Assembly: GCA_007120675.1 (NCBI GenBank) | Contig: SKNE01000216.1 | Span: 1 to 13,505, forward strand | From: Bacteroidales bacterium | GTDB taxonomy: Bacteria; Bacteroidota; Bacteroidia; Bacteroidales; UBA7960 | DNA: 13,505 nucleotides | Direction of reading: 5' to 3' | Shown here: positions 1-6,277 of the stretch, piece by piece | Layout of the letters: every line of letters begins with the position of its first letter | How positions within the stretch are numbered: position 1 is the first letter of the stretch | Position numbers and translations under genes: made by a program | The notes under the pieces: model-generated | Database searches by the model: none | What the model was told of the DNA's origin: nothing | What the model saw: only the letters and a program-made list of their open reading frames with translations

Positions 1-1206
1 TGTTTTCCATGGCAGAGTGGCAGTGATGGACGAGAGGTCACGCAGGAGATGCATTTAAACCCCATGTCCGGCAAGTGGGACCCCGACTACAGTCATCTTC
101 AACGCCATATCAACTCGGCGATTGTCTACAATATCTGGAATTATTTCGAAGCCACGGGAGACCGAGTGTTCATGGACGAATACGGCGCCGAGATCATCGT
201 CGAGATCGCTCGATTCTGGTCCAGCCTCGCCGAGTACAACGCCGATCGTGATCGCTTCGAGATTCACGGCGTGATGGGCCCCGACGAATACCACGAGAAA
301 TACCCCGACGCTGATAGCGGTGGGCTGAGTAATAATGTCTACACCAACATCACCGCCGTGTGGTGTCTGCTACGAGCGATGGATGTGTTGGAGCTGATCC
401 ACGACAAACGGACCGAGGAATTGATGTCCAAATTGGAGATCGACGATGCCGAGTTGGAGCGCTGGGATCAGATCACTCGCAAGATGATCGTCGTCTTTCA
501 CGATGGTGTGATCAGTCAATTCGAGGGCTACGAAGAGCTCGACGAATTCGATTGGGCTGGCTATCAGGAAAAATACGACAATATCGAGCGCCTCGATCGA
601 ATTTTGAAAGCCGAAGGTGATTCCCCGGATCACTACAAGGTATCGAAGCAAGCCGACGTGACGATGCTTCTATACCTATTTCAGCCCCAGGAATTGCAAA
701 GACTTTTCGCGCGCCTGGGCTATGAACTCGACGAGGAAGATATCCATCGCAACGTCGAGTATTACCGCGCGCGCACCTCCCATGGATCCACGCTGAGCCA
801 GGTGATCCACGCCTGGGTCTACGCCAGGAGTCACCGCGACAGGTCCTGGAAGAGTTTTAAAGCGGCCCTGGTGAGCGACTTCAGGGATGTGCAGGGGGGT
901 ACGACCCATGAAGGGATCCACCTGGGTGCCATGGCCGGCACCCTGGATATCCTGCAGCGCTGCTACTCCGGACTGGAGCCCAGGGACGATGTCCTCTGGC
1001 TTAATCCGCGCCTGCCCGGTGACATCAGGTCTCTTTCCTTCCACGTTAGATACAGAAGCCACTGGATCTGGCTGGACATAGACCATCAAAGTGTCAGGCT
1101 GCACTTTTGTAAAGGCTGGGCTGACCCGGTATATGTCGGGGTGAATGGGCGCAAATACCTGCTTGAAAAAGATGACCGAAAAGAATTTCAATTAACGGAC
1201 GAATAA
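1..1206 (+). CDS. Glycoside hydrolase family 65 (disaccharide phosphorylase/hydrolase), 3' part only
   Basis: The frame is open from base 1, so the 5' end lies outside the window; the first ATG at 49 is internal, because the upstream codons already read the GH65 signature FPWQSGSDGRE. The visible 401 codons cover the second half of the (alpha/alpha)6 barrel and the C-terminal beta domain. The GPDEYHE motif (about 277-297) carries the glutamate (286-288) that acts as general acid in GH65. The SKQAD motif (about 643-657), RTSHGSTLS and EGIHLGAMAGT match the sugar- and phosphate-binding loops. GH65 members split trehalose, maltose, kojibiose or trehalose 6-phosphate, usually with phosphate to give beta-glucose-1-phosphate; the substrate cannot be read here. 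The text resembles the HAD-GH65 fusion group (Rv3401-like), so an N-terminal HAD domain is possible upstream. It ends 7 bp before the TPS gene, which suggests one operon and a trehalose role. Codon usage changes sharply near 780-830. Confidence 0.9.
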   Translation, partial: CFPWQSGSDGREVTQEMHLNPMSGKWDPDYSHLQRHINSAIVYNIWNYFEATGDRVFMDEYGAEIIVEIARFWSSLAEYNADRDRFEIHGVMGPDEYHEKYPDADSGGLSNNVYTNITAVWCLLRAMDVLELIHDKRTEELMSKLEIDDAELERWDQITRKMIVVFHDGVISQFEGYEELDEFDWAGYQEKYDNIERLDRILKAEGDSPDHYKVSKQADVTMLLYLFQPQELQRLFARLGYELDEEDIHRNVEYYRARTSHGSTLSQVIHAWVYARSHRDRSWKSFKAALVSDFRDVQGGTTHEGIHLGAMAGTLDILQRCYSGLEPRDDVLWLNPRLPGDIRSLSFHVRYRSHWIWLDIDHQSVRLHFCKGWADPVYVGVNGRKYLLEKDDRKEFQLTDE

Positions 1207-1213
1207 TTAAACC

Positions 1214-3409
1214 ATGAGGCTACTGATCGTTTCCAACCGTTTGCCCGTGTCTGTCAGTAAACAGAACGGCGAGTTCACCATGACCAAAAGTGCCGGGGGA
1301 CTGGTGTCCGGCCTGAGTGATTACCTGGCGTCCCTGGGAAAGGGCACCTCCGATGTCAGTGAGTACATATGGATGGGCTGGCCGGGAAGCAACATCGAGA
1401 AAGAGGAGGAGGACTATGTGCGCCAGAAGGTGCAGCAGGAGTTCAGGGCCTCCCCTGTGTTCTTATCAAAAAAGCTGATGGACAAGGTGTACCTGGGTTT
1501 TTGCAACCGGACCATCTGGCCCCTGTTTCACTACTTCCCCAATTACGCCCGCTTTGAACTGGAGTACTGGCATGAGTACAAGCGAATGAACGAGGTATTT
1601 CGCGATGAGTTGCTGAAGGAGATCCGCGAGGACGACATCTTGTGGGTACACGATTATCACCTGATGCTGCTTCCCGCCATGCTGCGTGAAAAGGTATCCA
1701 ACCCCATCGGCTTTTTCCTGCACATCCCTTTCCCCTCCTACGAAATGTTCCGCATGCTGCACAAGGAGAGCCGTACGGAGATACTGGAAGGCCTGCTTGG
1801 GGCAGATCTTGTGGGTTTTCACACCCACGATTACGCCCAGCACTTTCTGCGCTGTGTGCTGCGCATCCTCGGCATGGAGAACCACATGGGGAAGATCGCC
1901 ATGCCGGACCATACCGCTGAGGTGAGCACCTTTCCCATGGGCATTGATTTCCAGAAGTTCCATACCATGGATGTCTCTCCCCATCCATCAGAGAAGCCAG
2001 GCAGGGGAAAGCCCAAGATGGTCTTGTCGGTGGACCGGCTGGACTATTCCAAAGGGATCATCAATCGCCTGAAAGGCTTTGAACTCTTCCTCAAAAAGCA
2101 TCCCGAATGGCACGGCAAGGTTTGCCTGAACATGGTGGTTGTCCCCTCCCGCACTGGCGTGGGCTCCTACAGGAAGATCAAAAGCCAGCTGGATGAGCTG
2201 GTGGGCCAGGTGAACGGAAATTTTGGCAACATGACCTGGACCCCGGTCATTTACCAGTACACCTCTCTGCCCCATAAAGAGCTCATCGCGCAATACCGGA
2301 TGAGTCACGTTGCCCTGCTCACCCCTTTGCGGGATGGGATGAACCTGGTGGCCAAGGAGTATATTGCCTCCCTCACAGACCACAAAGGCGTTTTGATCAT
2401 CAGCGAGTTTGCCGGCGCTGCCAAGGAGATGAGCGAGTCGGTGGTGATCAATCCCAACAACATCGACGAGATCGCCGATGCCATTGCAGAGGCCTTGACC
2501 ATCCCGGTGAGGGACCAGGTCAGGGGGAACCGGATCATGCAACGTCGCCTGAAGCGCTATGACGTGACCAAGTGGGCCAGTGATTTTGTGTCGGTACTGT
2601 TGAAAACCAGCAAGGTGTCCCGTGAGTCGGCCAGCCGGAAGCTCCTGAACGCAGCAACCCGGAAGGAGCTCCTGGATAATTACCGCAGGGCGGGGAGCCG
2701 CATCATTCTCGTGAATTATGACGGTACCCTGGTACCCTACAGCAAGTATCCTTCCTCCGCCGAACCAACGGAGGGTCTGCGCTCATTGCTTTCAGGCCTG
2801 GAGTCGGACGCCAACACGGACATCGTGATCATCAGCGGCCGGGGCAAGGATGAGCTGGAAGAGTGGCTGGGAGACCTGTCTCTTAACCTGACGGCCGAAC
2901 ATGGATCCTGGATACGCGACTCGGGTAAGAAAGGGTGGCGCTTGTTAAAACCACTGTCTTCCGAATGGAAGGAAGAGGTGCTGCCCACGCTGGAGATGTA
3001 TACCGACCGGCTACCGGGTTCTTACATCCAGGAGCGCGATTATTCGGTGGCCTGGCATTATCATAAGGCCGACATTGAGCACGCCTCCCAATTGGTGAAG
3101 GAGGTGAATGACCACCTGCTGTCCATCGTCACAAACATCAGCGCCCACGTACTCCATGGCTCCAAGGTGATTGAGGTAAGCAATTCAGGGATCAACAAGG
3201 GTGAACTGGCCATGCACTGGCTGTCGCGTAAGGAGTATGACTTTATCCTGGCCATTGGTGCGGGCTGGTCCGATGAGCTGCTGTTTCAGACCATGCCTGA
3301 TCATGCCTGGTCTGTCAGGGTGGGCCTGACACAGACGGCGGCGCGTTTCGTGGTCAGGGAGCAGGGGGATGCCATTCATCTGCTGGAATCGCTGCGTCAG
3401 GGTGAGTAA
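1214..3409 (+). CDS. otsA: Trehalose-6-phosphate synthase (GT20) fused to a degenerate trehalose-phosphatase domain
   Basis: The N-terminal ~465 residues are a UDP-glucose-type GT20 synthase making trehalose 6-phosphate from a nucleotide-sugar and glucose 6-phosphate. Expected active-site residues are present: R9 in SNRLP, the GG loop at 28-29, GWPG with W56, Y93 and W102, D147 in HDYH, H170 in LHIPFP, R275 and K280 in DRLDYSKG, D374 in DGMN and E382. Residues ~485-731 form a HAD-type TPP domain, as in the bifunctional enzyme described from Cytophaga hutchinsonii. That half lacks key residues: motif I reads N501-Y-D503-G-T instead of DxDGT, so the nucleophile is Asn, and motif IV reads GAGWSDE (682-688) instead of GDDxTDE. 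S541 and K651 remain. I infer an active synthase and a dead or regulatory phosphatase domain. The ATG at 1214 is 7 bp after the GH65 stop; no Shine-Dalgarno sequence is evident. Confidence 0.93.
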   Translation: MRLLIVSNRLPVSVSKQNGEFTMTKSAGGLVSGLSDYLASLGKGTSDVSEYIWMGWPGSNIEKEEEDYVRQKVQQEFRASPVFLSKKLMDKVYLGFCNRTIWPLFHYFPNYARFELEYWHEYKRMNEVFRDELLKEIREDDILWVHDYHLMLLPAMLREKVSNPIGFFLHIPFPSYEMFRMLHKESRTEILEGLLGADLVGFHTHDYAQHFLRCVLRILGMENHMGKIAMPDHTAEVSTFPMGIDFQKFHTMDVSPHPSEKPGRGKPKMVLSVDRLDYSKGIINRLKGFELFLKKHPEWHGKVCLNMVVVPSRTGVGSYRKIKSQLDELVGQVNGNFGNMTWTPVIYQYTSLPHKELIAQYRMSHVALLTPLRDGMNLVAKEYIASLTDHKGVLIISEFAGAAKEMSESVVINPNNIDEIADAIAEALTIPVRDQVRGNRIMQRRLKRYDVTKWASDFVSVLLKTSKVSRESASRKLLNAATRKELLDNYRRAGSRIILVNYDGTLVPYSKYPSSAEPTEGLRSLLSGLESDANTDIVIISGRGKDELEEWLGDLSLNLTAEHGSWIRDSGKKGWRLLKPLSSEWKEEVLPTLEMYTDRLPGSYIQERDYSVAWHYHKADIEHASQLVKEVNDHLLSIVTNISAHVLHGSKVIEVSNSGINKGELAMHWLSRKEYDFILAIGAGWSDELLFQTMPDHAWSVRVGLTQTAARFVVREQGDAIHLLESLRQGE

Positions 3410-3420
3410 GCGCTTCGCAT

Positions 3421-3540
3421 GGTGAAGCCTCTCCGGGCTGTCCCGGTGAAGCCTGTCCGTGGTGGGTCCGCGCCTCCTCTCCATTGTGTTCGGGGAAACC
3501 CTTTGCGGGCTGTCCCGGTGACCCCCTCCGGTGGGTCCCG
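3421..3540. repeat. Degenerate 24-bp tandem repeat in a convergent intergenic gap
   Basis: Five consecutive units start at 3421, 3445, 3469, 3493 and 3517. Units 1, 2, 4 and 5 are clearly related; unit 3 is poorly conserved (about 13 of 24 bases match unit 1). The 16-mer CGGGCTGTCCCGGTGA occurs exactly at 3434-3449 and 3506-3521, 72 bp apart, and GGTGAAGCCT at 3421 and 3445. The core can form a short hairpin (CCGGG-ctgt-CCCGG at 3433-3446). The repeat fills most of the 156-bp gap between the ends of the TPS gene and the ALDH gene. There is no T-run typical of an intrinsic terminator. The array lies in the TPS reading frame just past its stop and would encode an 8-residue Pro/Val/Arg repeat if read through, but I see no support for translation. 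Confidence 0.7.
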
Positions 3541-3565
3541 GCAGGGGATGGCCAGTACCAGCCCC

Positions 3566-4930
3566 TCACTTGATGTACACCGTCTTTATGTTGGTGAATT
3601 CACGGATGCCAGCATAGGACAGCTCACGGCCATAGCCGCTGTCGCCGATGCCACCAAAGGGCAGGCGGGGATCTGACACCACCATCTCATTGACAAAGCA
3701 GCACCCCGCATTGATGAGTTTTTCAGCAATGTGCCTGCCGCGTCCCTCGTGACGGGTAAACACCGCTGCACCCAGTCCGAAGACGCTGTCGTTGGCGATG
3801 CGCACCGCGTCGGCATCATCCCTGGCTTCTATGACGGCCGCCACCGGGCCAAACAATTCCTCGTCGTAGGCGGGCATGCCTGCCTTCACCCCGGCAAGGA
3901 CCGTGGGAGGGTACCAGCTCCCTTTTTGCCGGGGCACCTCACCACCCAGCAAACACCGTGCTCCCCTATGGATGCTAGACCGTACCTGTTGATGCAGCTC
4001 GTCACGCAGGCGTTCGGAGGATTGAGGTCCTATGTCAACACCATCCTCGGTGGGGTCTCCCATGCGAAGACGTTCCATTTCCCGGGCGAATAATTCCAGG
4101 AAACGATCCAGCTGCGAGCTGGTAACGATAAAACGTTTGGCGGCGATACAACTCTGTCCGCTGTTGATGGTCCGGCTCCTGACGCAGATGGGTACGGCGC
4201 TCTCCAGGTCGGCATCCTCAAGGATGAGATAAGGATCGCTGCCCCCCAGTTCAAGCACCGTTTTTTTCAGCAAGGCCCCCGCCTTGGATGCAATGGCGCG
4301 GCCGGCCGGCACGCTGCCTGTGAGTGTGACGGCCTTCACATGCTGGTTGCCGATCACTTCACCCACTTTCTCTCCGCGCACCTTTAGCACCCGAAACAGG
4401 TCGCGGGGGAAGCCCGCTTCAATGAATACGCTTTCTATGGCCTGGGCCGAGCCACACACATTGGAGGCGTGCTTCAGCAGGGCCGCGTTGCCCGCCATGA
4501 GGGCGGGGGCGGCAAATCGAAACACCTGCCAGAACGGAAAATTCCACGGCATCACCGCCAGCACCACACCCAGCGGGCGATAGGCGATATAGCTCTGGGT
4601 GGCCTCTGTGGGGATGGGTTCATTGGCCAGGTAGTCCTTTGCGTGCAGGGCATAATGTTCACATACCCTGGCACACTTGTCCACTTCGGCGCGGGATTGC
4701 CTGATGGGCTTGCCCATTTCACCGGTGATCAGCCGTGCAAACTGTTCCTTCCTGTTCCGCAAGATGGCTGCGGCGGCCTTCATCTTCTCAGATCGACCGG
4801 CGAAATCGCTCTCCTCCCACAGCCGCTGCGCATCAGCAGTACGTTCCACAATGTCGGTTATTTCCCCTGCCGTGTGTTCTGCGTAGGTGGCGATCAGTTC
4901 ACCAGTGGCCGGATTGACGGATGTAAGCAT
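3566..4930 (-). CDS. sad: NAD(P)-dependent succinate-semialdehyde dehydrogenase (Sad/YneI-type ALDH)
   Basis: This 454-residue protein is a complete aldehyde dehydrogenase. It has the Rossmann-side motif MPWN (N130 conserved), the cofactor lysine K153 in LLKHASN, the general base E227 in LELGGSDP, and the catalytic cysteine C261 in NSGQSC. The LLKHASN signature and the short N-terminus starting at VNPATGE fit the YneI/Sad subgroup, which oxidises succinate semialdehyde to succinate (4-aminobutyrate catabolism or the TCA bypass). Exact substrate and NAD versus NADP preference cannot be fixed from motifs. The gene is alone on its strand, convergent with the TPS gene and divergent from the 203-residue gene. 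A TAnnTTTG element on the minus strand at 4985-4978 gives a leader of roughly 40 nt to the ATG at 4930. Other substrates (lactaldehyde, glutarate semialdehyde) are possible. Confidence 0.88.
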   Translation of the reverse strand: MLTSVNPATGELIATYAEHTAGEITDIVERTADAQRLWEESDFAGRSEKMKAAAAILRNRKEQFARLITGEMGKPIRQSRAEVDKCARVCEHYALHAKDYLANEPIPTEATQSYIAYRPLGVVLAVMPWNFPFWQVFRFAAPALMAGNAALLKHASNVCGSAQAIESVFIEAGFPRDLFRVLKVRGEKVGEVIGNQHVKAVTLTGSVPAGRAIASKAGALLKKTVLELGGSDPYLILEDADLESAVPICVRSRTINSGQSCIAAKRFIVTSSQLDRFLELFAREMERLRMGDPTEDGVDIGPQSSERLRDELHQQVRSSIHRGARCLLGGEVPRQKGSWYPPTVLAGVKAGMPAYDEELFGPVAAVIEARDDADAVRIANDSVFGLGAAVFTRHEGRGRHIAEKLINAGCCFVNEMVVSDPRLPFGGIGDSGYGRELSYAGIREFTNIKTVYIK

Positions 4931-4977
4931 AAATCATGGCTTTATTGCCTGCGTGAATAATGCAGGATTGTTTTATC

Positions 4978-4985
4978 CAAAAATA
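4978..4985 (-). promoter_or_regulatory. Bacteroidota -7 element for the aldehyde dehydrogenase gene
   Basis: The minus strand reads TATTTTTG, matching TAnnTTTG, about 48 bp upstream of the ALDH start codon. I do not see a convincing -33 TTTG at the usual spacing, so the call rests on the -7 box and its position. Confidence 0.45.
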
Positions 4986-5007
4986 TAAAATAACCGCTTC
5001 GCTTTCC

Positions 5008-5060
5008 CATGAATTTTTTTTCATTGGTCTGTGTGTAATTTCCAATGAATAAATTTCATG
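5008..5060. promoter_or_regulatory. Nested palindrome, candidate operator between divergent promoters
   Basis: Perfect inner arms TTCATTGG (5020-5027) and CCAATGAA (5042-5049) are separated by 14 nt. Outer arms CATGAA (5008-5013) and TTCATG (5055-5060) share almost the same centre (5034 against 5034.5). The structure ends one base before the TACATTTG -7 box and so occupies the -33 region of the plus-strand promoter. Inner half-sites are 22 bp apart centre to centre, two helical turns, as expected for a dimeric regulator. A related pair TTCAT-gat-ATGAA lies at 5111-5123 over the start codon of the next gene. Regulator binding is inferred; a transcript hairpin or cruciform is an alternative. 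Confidence 0.5.
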
Positions 5061-5068
5061 TACATTTG
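5061..5068 (+). promoter_or_regulatory. Bacteroidota -7 element for the 203-residue gene
   Basis: TACATTTG matches TAnnTTTG, about 51 bp before the ATG at 5119, giving a leader of about 45 nt. The only possible -33 match is a weak TTTC at 5039-5042, inside the nested palindrome. Confidence 0.55.
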
Positions 5069-5118
5069 TTAGTGATATTTTTTATGTTATTGATGAGATG
5101 CATTAATCGGTTCATGAT

Positions 5119-5730
5119 ATGAAAATGCGAACATTCATACAGAGGCATGTCCAGGGACTACGGGTCCTGGCCGTTAGCACGGAACAGTATGTGCCGGGTG
5201 TGATCCTGCATCCGGACAAAAAGCGGGTGCTGGGCCATTGCCGGGATGTGTTGCCGGAAGCACCTGAAGAGATGTGGCGATATACCCTTACCGATGCCAA
5301 CCTGGTGCATGGCACCATTGAGGCGGAGAGAAAGATTGGGGGCGGTGTCCGTGTTTTGGGTGTGGTCAGGCTCCGTGGCAGGCTGGCGGACGACCTGCAG
5401 GTCCGCACCGAGATCAGTGAACTAAGCGGGGCTTTTCTGAACACCAATCAATTGGTATTGCAGCCGATGCTGAATGAGCTGAGGCAGTTGGATCGGCGTG
5501 GCAGATGGCGCCAGGTCAGGAATCGTTTCGTGGTGATGGAGACATTTTATGCCATGCGTTTCAGGGCCTCATTTTACCGGAAGGGTGAGCTGATCAGCCG
5601 CTTGCAGCTTGAAGAGCATGGCCGCCTGGAGATCGAGGGAGGTATTGACCATCACTGGGACAGGGATGAGTCACTGCTGATCACTGAAAACCAAAGCGTG
5701 CCCTTTGGCGTCAGGGGCTTCGTTGTCTGA
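5119..5730 (+). CDS. Hypothetical protein, 203 residues
   Basis: I do not recognise this family. The product has no signal peptide and no membrane segment, is rich in Arg and Glu, and shows alternating hydrophobic/charged stretches (around residues 75-105 and 140-185) that suggest a mostly beta fold. A conspicuous helix-like segment with LQPMLNELRQLDRRGRWRQV lies near residues 118-137. Two ATG codons (5119 and 5125) could start it; no Shine-Dalgarno sequence decides. It has its own -7 box, is divergent from the ALDH gene across a palindrome-bearing region, and precedes the DUF3127 gene, which has a separate -7 box. Codon usage matches the neighbouring genes and the frame is intact, so it is very likely a real gene. 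Confidence 0.75.
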   Translation: MKMRTFIQRHVQGLRVLAVSTEQYVPGVILHPDKKRVLGHCRDVLPEAPEEMWRYTLTDANLVHGTIEAERKIGGGVRVLGVVRLRGRLADDLQVRTEISELSGAFLNTNQLVLQPMLNELRQLDRRGRWRQVRNRFVVMETFYAMRFRASFYRKGELISRLQLEEHGRLEIEGGIDHHWDRDESLLITENQSVPFGVRGFVV

Positions 5731-5740
5731 GTAAAAGTTG

Positions 5741-5748
5741 TAACTTTG
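5741..5748 (+). promoter_or_regulatory. Bacteroidota -7 element for the DUF3127 gene
   Basis: TAACTTTG matches TAnnTTTG and lies 11 bp after the stop of the 203-residue gene and about 70 bp before the ATG at 5818. No good -33 box is seen. Confidence 0.5.
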
Positions 5749-5817
5749 TCCACCATCACCATTAAATTGTCATCAAGCGGCCCTTTCGGCGGTTAATTCT
5801 AAACTATTAAGAAGCAT

Positions 5818-6192
5818 ATGGAGATCAGTGGCAGGATCATCAGCATCCTTTCCGAGCAAAGTGGTGAGGGGCGCAACGGCCCCTGGCGCAAACAGGATTT
5901 TATTTTGGAGACCGATGGTCAATATCCCCGCAAGGTGTGTGTGAGCGTTTGGGGAGACAAAATCGATCAGTTTTCCCTGAAGGAGGGTGAACAGCTTACC
6001 GCCTCTGTCAACATCGAGAGCCGGGAATACAACGGGCGTTGGTACACGGACGTGAAAGCCTGGAAGGTTGAAAGGGAAGCCCAGGGTGCAGGGTTTTCTC
6101 CCGCCGGGGGCAATCCGCCGCCATTTGACTCGCCACCCCCTGCTGAGGAGCCGCCGGAATCTGCCAGTGCGGAGGATGACCTGCCCTTCTGA
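5818..6192 (+). CDS. DUF3127 OB-fold protein with an SSB-like acidic C-terminal tip
   Basis: The 124-residue product starts MEISGRIISI and contains WRKQDF (residues ~23-28) and a VWGDKID segment (~44-50), the hallmarks of DUF3127, a family common in Bacteroidota and predicted to be a single-strand-binding-like OB fold. Residues ~1-85 form the fold. Residues ~86-115 are a Gly/Pro/Glu-rich linker, and the protein ends EDDLPF. This layout (fold, flexible linker, acidic tip ending in Pro-Phe) is that of bacterial SSB, whose tip recruits replication and repair proteins. I infer nucleic-acid binding and partner recruitment. It is too short and divergent to be called the housekeeping ssb. It has its own -7 box upstream and a hairpin terminator downstream, so it may be monocistronic. 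Confidence 0.85.
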   Translation: MEISGRIISILSEQSGEGRNGPWRKQDFILETDGQYPRKVCVSVWGDKIDQFSLKEGEQLTASVNIESREYNGRWYTDVKAWKVEREAQGAGFSPAGGNPPPFDSPPPAEEPPESASAEDDLPF

Positions 6193-6224
6193 CCAGGCAG
6201 GTACCTTGTGACCCATTACCGGCC

Positions 6225-6264
6225 AGCCTCACCAGGGAGAACTCTGCGGGCTGGTGGGCTTTTC
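6225..6264 (+). terminator. Hairpin terminator after the DUF3127 gene
   Basis: AGCCTCACCAG (6225-6235) pairs with CTGGTGGGCT (6251-6260) as ten base pairs with one bulged T, closing a 15-nt loop. The right arm runs into four T residues and then C (6260-6264). It starts 32 bp after the DUF3127 stop and ends 13 bp before the decarboxylase ATG, so it could also act as leader structure for that gene. Confidence 0.6.
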
Positions 6265-6277
6265 ATATCGGTTATCG

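Noticed and set aside
3419..3676. Small plus-strand gene covering the 24-bp repeat
   Set aside because: Half of it is antisense to the conserved 3' end of the ALDH gene, it has no promoter or ribosome site, and the coding signal comes from repeat periodicity.
6254..6277. GTG start extending the decarboxylase by eight residues
   Set aside because: It lies in the right arm of the terminator hairpin, and the ATG at 6278 gives the typical family N-terminus.
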